64,000 bases of DNA from Paragordius varius (Eukaryota; Nematomorpha). The position numbers and the translations under genes are program-made. The stretch spans positions 248,001-312,000 of the forward strand of contig OZ176057.1 of NCBI GenBank assembly GCA_964247055.1. Reading direction: 5' to 3'. Below are positions 12,235 through 23,000 of the stretch, piece after piece (position 1 is the first letter of the stretch; each line of letters starts with the position of its first letter). Below the pieces are notes generated by a model. The model made no database searches. It saw only the letters and a program-made list of their open reading frames with translations, and was not told the DNA's origin.

Positions 12235-12658
12235 AAATATTACAATTTACATCGATTGTGTTGTCAATATACATTTCTTTTTCCTACTTTAAAATTTAAA
12301 CAATAAATCATATATAATGCAGCAGAGATCTTTTGATCCAAAGATTTGTCTTTATATTTTATGTTTTGTCTGTATAATTTTTATTTTACTGGTTATAAAT
12401 TTTTTGTACTTAAAAACTATCATACCCTCAATGACGTTGAGTGGGCCTTAATAGACATTATGAAATATGTAATTATACTATTTATGAATCCATCAGTAAG
12501 AATGTTTAAAACTCGATTGATGCCTAAGTATTGTAAGTTAACAAAATAATGAAACTTCTTAAAGTTCGTTTTAGTCCTAAGGCGTTGATTACACATAATT
12601 TATGAATAAAGCATACTTTGGAATAAATTTTGAAATTCTAAAATATATATATATATAT

Positions 12659-12939
12659 AATATCATTTACAATTCAAATTCTCTCTTGAACTATTTAAAT
12701 TCACCCTGAAAATAAATTATGTTTTTTTCGGGCAGCTAATATAACTCATTGATATGAAATATATCTTTTGTAAAAACATAGTTTATTATATCTTCCGGTT
12801 TTATATATTAATTTTAAACAGAATTGAATTCATATTTTAAAAATATTATAAAATAAAGGTGCTTTTCTTAAAAAACATAATATCTTTTATGGTAAATTTG
12901 AATTGTTCGAGAGGGTGAATTTGAACTGTAAATGGTATA
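12659..12939. mobile_element. MITE family B, copy 1
   Basis: Palindromic element whose ends read (TATAC)CATTTACAGTTCAAATT and the reverse complement AATTTGAACTGTAAATG(GTATA). A second internal block, AATTCACCCT and AGGGTGAATT, repeats the unit in each arm. It is unrelated to family A in sequence. No coding sequence. The core contains the conserved ATATAACTCATT stretch seen in the other B copies. Confidence 0.8.
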
Positions 12940-13170
12940 AAAATATAGTTTGATGGGAAAAAGCTACCTCGTATCCTTGTTCCTGTTTCCACTTTTTAAA
13001 AAAGTTAAAAAAATTTCTTACAATCACCACCTAAAACATATAATGCTATATAATACTTTGTGTCCATATTCTTAACTCTGTTAATATTCAACGTAATTAA
13101 CCTTGTAAAAGGGGCTGAATTTGATTATCCAAAACTTCTAGACCTTTAGTTTATATGAGAAATCCCACAA

Positions 13171-13439
13171 TACAGTAAAAACGTAAAAATATAAAGACAA
13201 TTACTTTATAAAAGACAATCATATTTTTACAAACCTTAATTTATCCTCTTAATTAATTAATTAACAACGATCTTAAAATATGTAATTAATTGTGGTACCA
13301 ATATCTATTCTATACCTTGGAGTTTAAAAAATGAGTTATATATAAAAAAATTATAAAAAAAGTATAGTTGTATTTAAGAAAAAAATAGTTGTCTTTGTAT
13401 TTTTACGTTTTGTCCGAATAATTTCAACTTTTTACTGTA
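13171..13439. mobile_element. MITE family A copy
   Basis: Both TACAGTAAAA and TTTTTACTGTA ends are kept, with ACGTAAAAATATAAAGACAA inside the left arm and its mirror in the right arm. Confidence 0.8.
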
Positions 13440-13838
13440 TTTACTTGTAATTAAGCCTTGATTTACTGTGTACATAAATTAGAAAATAACTTACCATTTT
13501 CAACGTAGTTTATAGCTTTTATCAAATAACCAAATAATATAAACCTCGAAATATATAAGCCCTTTGTCCTGTTTTTCGTGAAATATTAATAATTTAAGAA
13601 TATACGGTTAAATATTTCTTCACTCAACTCTATTTAAATAGTTATTGCATATTAAATTCGATACCTTCGTCACCTATTTTATGTTAATAGAGGTTATTAC
13701 TGGATTCTTGGATATTTTCGCCTGTATATATAATATATTTTATTAAATTTTACTTGAAGAACTTGAGATCTTTGATTCTGGAAAGGTTAAAAGTCAAGAT
13801 AATACCCTTAGGAATATTCCCTTTATTAAAATATATAT

Positions 13839-14080
13839 ACCATTTACAGTTCAAATTCACCCTTGAATAATTCAAATTTAACCCTAAAATTAACTATCTG
13901 TTCTTTTAGGATTAAAAATTACCTATATTTTTTATATAATGAAAATTTCTTTTTTAATTGATATAATACTGAAAAAATAATAAAATATGACATAAGAATA
14001 TATTTCTTATTATTGATGAGTTTTATTAGCCCGAAAACAAACAATTTATTTTTAGGGTGAATTGAATTGTAAATGGTATA
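13839..14080. mobile_element. MITE family B copy
   Basis: Ends TATACCATTTACAGTTC and GAATTGTAAATGGTATA; CACCCTTGAATAATTC in the left arm and a shortened right arm. Confidence 0.8.
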
Positions 14081-14102
14081 TATTTATTTACAATGTTCAC
14101 TA

Positions 14103-14328
14103 ATACAGTAAATATTTAATTTATACAGACAAAATGTAAAAGCATTTTAGATAATTAAAAAAAACCATACTTTCTAAAAAGTTTAATTATATAATCGAGT
14201 GTACTATCAATTTTTCCTAATAACCTTCATTTCACAGCCTAAAAAGATGAATTATTAAAAAAATCAAGGTTTATAAAAGAATGGTTGTTTTTTGGAAACA
14301 AATATTTGTCTGTATAATTTAACATTCT
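14103..14328. mobile_element. MITE family A copy, lying just downstream of the 14367 gene
   Basis: Left end TACAGTAAATATT; right arm with AAATATTTGTCTGTATAATT. Diverged from the reference copy but same order of motifs. Confidence 0.65.
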
Positions 14329-14366
14329 GTCGTGTCCCAATCTAAAATTCTATTATTTTAGTTTTT

Positions 14367-16391
14367 TTAAGTACCATTATTTTCTATTTGTCCATGAGTT
14401 GAGGTGGATGGACCATTTAGACGAGGAGAATTGCTCATTTCAGGGAGAGAAGAGGACGAGGAAATACTCGCCGCCGAAGACGAGGTCGAACTCGCAATGG
14501 CAACAACAGCTGATGCACCACCCACTCCAGCACCAATAGCAACAGCAGCTGGCACCGTAGAAACAGACAGGGCTGATGCTTCGCCCCCTTCCGTTGCCAT
14601 GGCAACCAAGGACTCTAACGATTCTGCTTGTGAAGAATCACTCATTCTCCACAGATTCAAGCGAGCATTCCTCGTTGGGTTCAACGACGGAGGGTTCGGG
14701 TCCAATTCGATGGAATCGAGATTTTTCATGTTTAACAAATTGTTGTTTGTGGATCGAGGAGTAGATTGAAAACTTTGCTCAACTGCCCTACTACTTAATT
14801 CCCCATTTCGTGGTAGTGAGATTGAAGGCTCGGAAGGATTTGCATGAATTTCTGCTTGTGTAACAATTTGCCCTCCCAAAGTATTCGCTGACGATTGTTC
14901 TCCCGCAAAATCTATTTTTGGTATTTGTTCAAAGTTTGAATTTTCTATGGCAGGCAGATCTGATGATTCAATAGTGTTGGGTTTTATAACGGCTTCTTCA
15001 GTGTTGATTGGTTTCATTTCCAAATACTCGGACGCGATAGATTTTGTCGGTTGACCTTTCAGAGTTTTCGTTAAAATTAGGGCACCAGTTCCGGCTAATT
15101 AATATTTTAAAACGTAAATACCTGCGATTCCCCCAACTAAAATTACATAATTTTATTGTATCTAACGGGTTATTGGTCCAACAATATAGACTTTTGAATT
15201 CGTTGCCAAGGGTTTTTTTATTTCTACAATCTTTTTGTTGACCGTATATCGGAAATTTAGCGATACCCAGTTTACGTCAATATCGAAGTTAATATCTTGT
15301 AAGTTTACAGTAAAAATTATGATTATATAGACAAAAAATAAAATCACAAAGACAAATATTTTTTTTCAAAGTATAACCACGTACTATTTAAAACTTTAAT
15401 TTTTCCTATATACATAAAAAAAATTATTGCGATCTTTGAAAAAAGTTATTTGTCTTTATGTTTTTAATTTTTGTCTGAATATTTCATTTTACTAACCATT
15501 CATGATACTTAAAATCATTTTGCATGTCGTTCTCACTAAACATTATTATCTTTTTTGATAACTTTCCCAGAAAAATTCTATATAAAAAAATAGCAGAGAA
15601 TATATTTACAGTAAAAACTAAAATTATACGAACAAAACGTAAAATACATATTTTTTTCTAAAAGACAACCATACTTTTTTAAAATTTTTCTCATATAGAT
15701 AATTTATTTGCAACCATAATATATATATAACTGATTGTGTTACCAATATACATAAAAATTTTGTATTTTTGTTTTTACGTTTTGTTTATATATTCAAGGT
15801 TTACTGTACCTTTTCGATACTTCGCATCTACATATACATTTATATTTAGTTTAAAAAATATACCAACTAACTGCATTATATACGTTTTAACGGGTATAAT
15901 TACTGTTTTATTAGCATACATATCTATATAAATAAGAAAATTATTAAACCCGCGATTGTTGGAAGTAAAATGAATGTAAAATCAGTTTCATTGTTTAATG
16001 TATGTTGGCCTGTATATATTTACAATAAATGAAATTATACGGACAAAACGTAAAAAATATAAAGACAAAAGTTTTTTTCAAAAGATAACCGTACTTTTTC
16101 AAACCTTAATTTATCCTATTAAAAGCATTAGTTAACAATCGTATAATATGTCATTGATTGTGTGACCAATATATATTCTATTTTACACTTTGCTGTTTAA
16201 AACAATGAGTTATATTAATAACAATTATGGTTTTAAATAGTATAATTGTCTTTTGAAAAAAAAGTGTCTTTATATTTTTACATTTTGTCCGTAAAATTTT
16301 AATTTTTACTATAGTTCATATAAAATTATACTTTCCGTTGGTGTTAAACTTTGGTCCCAATCAGAGGTGTTTTTATTAAGTTCAGCCAAAA
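14367..16391 (-). CDS. Unrecognised single-pass membrane protein, 3' exons (5' end not found)
   Basis: Exons on the minus strand: 16332-16391 (tentative), 15167-15295, 15122-15136 (15 bases) and 14367-15094. Together they give a short extracellular-like stretch (FRYTVNKKIVEIKKPL), a hydrophobic Gly-rich helix (YIVGPITLGGIAAGTGALIL) and a tail of about 230 residues rich in Ser, Asn and Pro, with an Ala/Gly/Val run (PAAVAIGAGVGGASAVVAIA) followed by a poly-Ser tract. No domain is recognised. The tail has many potential phosphorylation sites and ASEYLEM just after the membrane segment. If the 15-base exon is skipped (a 72-base intron, 15095-15166), frame is still kept, so it could be alternative. 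Upstream exons probably lie beyond 16391 but were not found. Confidence 0.55.
15304..15493. mobile_element. MITE family A copy in an intron of the 14367 gene
   Basis: Left end TTACAGTAAAAATTATGA, right arm TTTTAATTTTTGTCTG and TTTTACTAA. It abuts the exon at 15167-15295. Confidence 0.7.
15609..15808. mobile_element. MITE family A copy
   Basis: Ends TACAGTAAAAACTAAAATT and TTTACTGTA, with ACGAACAAAACGTAAAAT and TTTTTACGTTTTGTTTA arms. Confidence 0.8.
16018..16316. mobile_element. MITE family A copy
   Basis: Arms AATTATACGGACAAAACGTA and TTTTGTCCGTAAAATTTTAA, ends slightly altered (TACAATAAAT and TTTTTACTATA). It sits directly beside the tentative exon 16332-16391. Confidence 0.8.
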
Positions 16392-16475
16392 CTACAGTAA
16401 AAAATTATAAATACAAATCCCAAAAACTCCATGACAAATATATTTATTGTAAACACAGCATTACCTTTTATATAT

Positions 16476-16602
16476 GCCATTTTTCAGTCAAAAGAAACAT
16501 TTTTTAAGCAAAGCAACATTTTTTTAGCAAAGACAATATTTTTAGTTCCGTTGGAATAAATGGGTTTGCTTAAAAGTGTTGCTTTTGACTTAAAAATGGT
16601 TA
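16476..16602. mobile_element. Small palindromic element, family E, copy 1
   Basis: About 125 bases with inverted ends ATGCCATTTTTCAGTCAAAAG and its mirror, and repeated AAGCAAAGCAACA in the arms. A shorter relative lies at 22733-22804. No coding sequence. Confidence 0.6.
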
Positions 16603-16911
16603 TAAAACCATTAAGATTACTGTTGCGGAATTATGAGTGTGTAATCAATTGACATCGTTATTCCTTATTTGCCAAGCAAAATGATGAACTAAATTCAAAT
16701 AATCAAGATTTTAAAAATATTGTCTTTTTAAAGCATATTTGTCAATTAATTTAAACATATTATCTGTATAATGTTGTTTTCATCGTAATAATAAAGAATA
16801 AGAGTACTACCTTTTTGACATAAGTCTGGCATGGAAAATTTTTTAAATATAATATTTCGTGAATATACCAATTTGTTTTGCTTGAATTTTTTTGACTAAA
16901 ATCAAAATATA

Positions 16912-17160
16912 TACAGTATTGATATTATACGGACAAAAAGTGAAAATATAAAGACAATATTTTTTGAAATTTTGATTTTTATATAACTCATTGTTTACTA
17001 TAAATTATAGTTTAGAAATATCAATTGACAATTAATTATGAATTATTTGTAATTAAATGTTCTTGATAGGATAAATTAAGGTTAAAAAATGTGTGTCTTT
17101 AGAAAAAAATTTGTCTTTATATTTTACATTATGTCCGTATAATTTTAATTTTCGACGTAT
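16912..17160. mobile_element. MITE family A copy
   Basis: TACAGTATTGATATTATACG left end; ATTATGTCCGTATAATTTTA right arm. Confidence 0.75.
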
Positions 17161-17646
17161 ATATGTTAAAAATAATTTATTAAAAAAAGATATTACAATC
17201 TTGAAGAGACATTATTCCATTCGCGGATTCGTGGGTAGTCGGAAAACTTTTTAAAGGAATAGTATATGACAGCATAAGAAATATTAACCACATTGAAAAT
17301 TATCAGTTTTAAATAATTAATTTTTAAATTAAATTATCTATAATGGCTTATAAATTAATTAGCCTCATACTTTATAAGGTCAATTGAAAATCCAAGGATA
17401 TCATTTTTTTAATGAAAAATAAATTTTATCAATGTAATATTAACAATAATATTTTCTATAAATAGCAATACACCTTAACTTTTTTGATTAAAATTTAAAT
17501 AAATTAAAGTAGCATTTTTAATTAGATACTTAACAGATTGATGTATTTAAGCAAAAAAGAGCTATACTATGGATAATTGCGAGATACGGTTTATTATTAT
17601 TATAACATTACATTCTCAATATAAAATTCTTCGCTGAATTTTTATT

Positions 17647-17922
17647 TACAGTAAATTAAAATTATACGGACCAAAACACTAAATTTAAAAACAAAAATTT
17701 TGTTAAAAGACAACCATACTTTTAACACTTTAATTTATGCCATATTGTAATTACAATTGTAGAATACATTAAATGTGTTACCAATTTGCTTATTCCAATT
17801 TATGTTGTGCAGTTTATAATAATCCGTTGTTATATTGAAAAAATCAAGATTTGGTTGTCGTTTATGGGAAAATATTTGTCATTTTTTACTTTTTGTCCGT
17901 ATAATTTTATATTTTACTGTAA
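17647..17922. mobile_element. MITE family A copy
   Basis: TACAGTAAATTAAAATTATA left end and TTTTGTCCGTATAATTTTAT with ATTTTACTGTA right end; both termini present. Confidence 0.8.
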
Positions 17923-18429
17923 CTTTATTTTATCGATCTTACAGAAAACCTTGCGCTAATTTTTACATGTAAAAAACAATAAACCAAAGCGCTTTGGTTA
18001 TTTAAATATTGAAGCTTTATTAAGTGTTTTAATTTTTAATTATTAAAAAATGTGCAAAGTTAAAACTAATTTTATTAACCTATGGGCCCATTTAAATCTA
18101 TTAAAATATTTTTTTATATAAAACATAAATACGCGCCGCACAGGTGGAGTTAAGTTAGATTCCCTATGTAGCGCCCCCCGTGTAAAAAGTGCCCAAAAAT
18201 AATTTATTCAATTTACAGAAAAAATATGAGACTATATTAACTTATTGATAATTTTCCTTTCAAAACATAATATATCTAAACACATTTGGGTAGACCCGTT
18301 AAAAAATATATAAAACACAAACACCCCTTATTCACCTTATGAGCCATTGAGCTCATTAATAATTTACATTTTCATTACTTTGCAACCTTAATTGATGATT
18401 TTTTTTTTGAAAAAAATAATATTTTTGTC

Positions 18430-20007
18430 TGTATATTATAATTTTTTACTGCAGAGCTCTAAAGGTTAAAAATTATTTGGCTAATACTAAGTAAGGCGCA
18501 TCTTTGAATTGAAGGTCTGTGGTGAAAAGAAAAGTTAGTCATTATCGAACAATAATTAAAATGTATGATATCATTATGCGTTTTTATACCGTTTTCACCA
18601 GGAATGTCCAAAACTCGACCTGGAAAATCGTAAATCCAAAACTTAAAAAATTATGCTCATTAAATCATAGTCAAATAAATATTTATTAAACAAATTTTTT
18701 TAGTAAGTTACTTAAAAGGTAGGGAACATAATACATATGCATTTTACATTTTTATGTATAAAATCTAAGAAATTTATGAATGCTCGCACATATATTTATG
18801 CGGCCTGTCAGTTTTTAGGTTCTGAAATTACAGCCAGAGAAGTTATTTGTGTTGGAGACCTCTAGACCATGCTTAGAAATACCATTAATTACGCTTCAAC
18901 AAAATTTAGAAATGCATGAATTTTTCAAAAATATATTTTTTTTAAAGCATATAAAAAATTTTCGCGTTATCTCGGCATATTTCCGTTTATTTTAAAATTG
19001 GATCATTTTAGAATTGTCCGAAAATTTGCGACTCTTAAAATTTAAAACTAAAATATTTCATTTATAATACGTATTTTTCGAATATGTTATATTAATTAAT
19101 TATATTTACAAAATTTTTCAAAATTTATTTGATAAAGGCTAATTTTGCAGTTTTTTCATACGACAATTGAATATATTTTTAATTTACTCGTATGGCTAAA
19201 ATATAATTGTAATTCAACAGGATTTTACTTATTTCTCCGCTTATTTTATTATTTATATTTTTATCACATATATTTAGTAAATTATATCTGTTTTCAGCTA
19301 TAGAATTTTATATTTTCTTATACTAATTGCATTTTTGTAGACAGCGAGGGCCAGTTTTTCTTCCATAGTTTTAATATTTATTGTTATAGAATAAGAGAAA
19401 TTACATTTGTTTATTCTATACAGGACAAAATATATAGACATAAACAAATATTTTATATTTTATTTAATTTAACCTTTTTCGCCAGTTCATTGCGAAATTA
19501 GGGAAAAAATATGAAAATTTCAATAATAGTTTCCTAAAATATTTTATTCAAAATTATCGCTTCAGTAATATTTTGACCCCGTTGTAGAGTTAAAAATCAG
19601 GCTCAAAGAATTTGTCATTAATGTGTAACAGTTAAAAGTAGGCTTTATATTAATTATATACTTTTTAACAATTATAATAAAATTTTTCTCGAAATATATA
19701 AAATAAAAGATAAAATGACAATTAGATAAGTTATTAATTTTTATAATTTTTTAAATCCTGGCAGAAGGCTTAATTTATTAATTTTATAACTTTAATACTT
19801 ATAAAGAAAATTAGGATAAACATTCCTAAAAATAAAGTGTTTAATCTGCTTAAAATATATATTTAAATGTTTTTGACTATCGTAAAATTGATAAAACTAT
19901 GATAAAAAATCCGTAATCAAAATCTAAATCAAAGGTATTATCTTCCGTCCAGATATTTTCGCGCATTCATGTAATCTTCTGTAACTCGGTTTGCGGTTGT
20001 TCAAGAT
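18430..20007. other. Non-coding A/T-rich stretch upstream of the JAK-like gene
   Basis: No open frame with coding character and no repeat family recognised apart from a degraded family A arm near 18390-18455. The promoter of the JAK-like gene should lie near its right end, but no clear core element can be named. Confidence 0.5.
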
Positions 20008-23000
20008 ATGGCAACCCAGAAGTTTATTTATATAACCACTTTTTATGAACAAATTTTTAAAGTATATCTAAATACAAAGTCAAAAACATTATATTCAGAA
20101 GATGTTTGCAACCACATTTCCCGAGCGCTTGGATTCAAAACAAAATCATTTATTATGTTTGCTCTTTATCTCCCATCTAAAAACATTTTTCTTCCACCCT
20201 CCTTCAATCTAGTCAATAGCAATAATAATTTAAAATTAGACTTCAATGTGAAAATTAATTATAGATTGCGATTTTTACCAGCATCTATTCCACAACTTAT
20301 GGAAAATGATTCATCCGCTTTTAATTATTTGTTCCATCAAATACGATGTGACTTTATTAATTCTCGTATTCCAAATATAAATCTTTTAAAATTATCTGAT
20401 AGCCTTGGTCTGGTTGTTGCCGATATTTGCCGCATGACATTAAACCAATCCTCCAATAATTTTATTGAGAGCATTGATTCAACACAAAAAGATTTTCCTA
20501 AAAATTCACCATTATTACATGATGACATTGCAAATGTTCCAGTTTCCAACAATTCTAATCAGTTATTACGATGTAAACTTAAATCGTCTGCCCTTTTACT
20601 CAATCATCTGGAGACTTATGTGCCAAACGATTATTTAAATTCAGCAAGAGACCGAATCAGATTTGCGGTCTCAGGTCGCCGTGCTTTACGAAGGGCTGTT
20701 AAAGAAAGTTTGCTAGCCCCCAAGATGCCTTCCAAATTCTTTTATGAAGTATTTGATTTATTCCTTCTTATAATATTTCATAGCGGTAATATCTTATTTT
20801 AACATTTATTGCAGACAATTACATTTTAGGGTGATTTTGTGCTCCAGAGCTTTTTAACCACAGTTTTGAAGGTTGTTTTAGTAAAATTTTTATTAGTAAA
20901 CATTGTTCTATGGTATAATATAAAACATTTTTGAAAAAACATGACATTATTAGTGAACGCAAGTGTCCTGCGAACATTATTTATACAATCCAATACCGCA
21001 TGATATGTACCTAAGTAAAAAGTGGTCATGACCACGTTGATGATAATTGTCTGACTGAATCTGACCGGACTTTTTGGAAACAGCAGTCAACACAACCCTA
21101 GTTGGGGGCAATTCGCTACACAGGAGTGTATGCAAAAAAGAAAGGAATCATTGATTACACTAGACAACAAATTTTTCTGCCACTCGAGTTTTTTGCATTT
21201 TTTGATATTTATATCATTTTAACAGTGAATCTGAAATAAAAATTATAACTCGTTGGAAGAATTTTGTATAATTTGATTTTTTAGTTATGCGCCCTCTTTA
21301 TCAAAATTTTACTAAAAAGTGTTTTTCTTTGAAAATATACAAGTAATGCCCATTTGTAATATATCATTCGAAAGAGTATTTAAAACTCTATAAAATGTAT
21401 ACTAATATGTATTACATCGACAGTTAATATTGGACACAAAGAGCGACAAACGCGCGAAGCGAGAGCATTTTTCTTAATTATTATATTTTTAAAACTAATG
21501 GATGAAAATAGCTCAAACTTTGTTTAGATGGAGATGAATGTCTAAAAAAGATAACACAAGAAAGTTTTTTTTATTTAAACATTTTTTATTGCTTTTATGT
21601 CATTCAAAACAGCCTTTTTAAGTTTTTTGTTTTTTAAAAATTACCATCTCATTAATATTAATTAATTTTTTTTACAAGGCTGAGAATTTCGGAAATTTAA
21701 AGATAAAAACAAAGTTTAAGGTATTTTTGATCTTTTATAGCCATTATGTAATAAATTCACAGTTTTAACTATGCATTTTAGTATCCACTAGGTAAAATAT
21801 TTATGATAATAATAATTTTTATTAAAAAAGCAAACCAAAAGCTTTTCCAAACATTTTTAAAATTAAATACTAATATAACCCTAATAATTATATTAAAATA
21901 ATTTATATGATTTTCAAATTAGTTTGTCTGTGAAAAATTTGACTTATTTAAGGATTGAAAATTTTGACCATTTAAATCCAAATAACTTTTACATCCGATT
22001 GATTTAAATGACTTATTACCATTTAAAAGATGCAATTTTTTGCGCTCTTTCGAATGATATAAAATACATGGATTCATATCTAAAACTTTAAATTTTTGAA
22101 ATTTCGAGTTTAATGTTAAATCGGGGCCAGAAATTATCGATAAACTCTAATATAAAAAAATTCTTCCATGTAAGACCAATTTTCTTTTCAGATATACTAA
22201 TTATATACTTTAATGAAATAAATTACAAGAATGGCAGTTAAAAAAAGTTAAAATTTGTTGTCTAGTGTTATTCAACATTTTATTATATCTTACTATACAC
22301 TGCTGTTGAATTGCATATTTCCCTACTATAGTGTCAAATTCTATCCTTGTAAAAAGTTCAAATATATAAAGGATATTTCTTTTAATGCCCCAAGCTCGGT
22401 ACCTAGTTTGAAATGGGGAAATTATTATGATTAAATACAAATATTTTTTAATCAATAAAAAACGTAATATTTAGTTACTTCATTTTATAACACATTTAAC
22501 CAAAGTCTTTTATTTCAACTTAAATAATTTATAATGCACAATTATCTCCAAGTATAAGGTGTATTTTATTTAACACAAGTATAGATGTAAATATATATAT
22601 ATATATATATATGAACCTTAAATATTGGATTTTAACACGTTAAGATTTACAAAATTACAAAAGCGGTTGTATTCAAAATTTTAATCTTGAAGTTACGTTC
22701 AACTGTTTTGATTTTTAAAGTTTCTTATAATATACCATTTTTCAACCAAACGCAACTTTTTTTTATTTGTTTTTGAAAACTTTGCGTTTGACCGAAAAAT
22801 GGTAAAGTACAAACTATGGGAAAACGTTATAGCCAAATAAAAAACACCTGTTATTTATTTCCATTTATTTCTTTGGTTGGCAATATTTTTCGTATTCTGA
22901 ATATTGACTCTTTTTAAATTACTGTATTAAAGAAAAAGCAAAGATAGCGCCAAGTTTTGACACGCTATAAATCGATTTCCATAAAAAATTGATTTCAATT

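Noticed and set aside
12346-12549. 67-codon open frame at the edge of MITE sequence
   Set aside because: Its first third is the right arm of a family A-like element and the remainder matches nothing.
14404-14769. 121-codon plus-strand open frame
   Set aside because: Antisense shadow of the exon 14367-15094, whose splicing and membrane segment support the minus strand.
22210-22455. 81-codon minus-strand open frame in JAK intron 1
   Set aside because: No recognisable domain, antisense to the gene, and no splice support.
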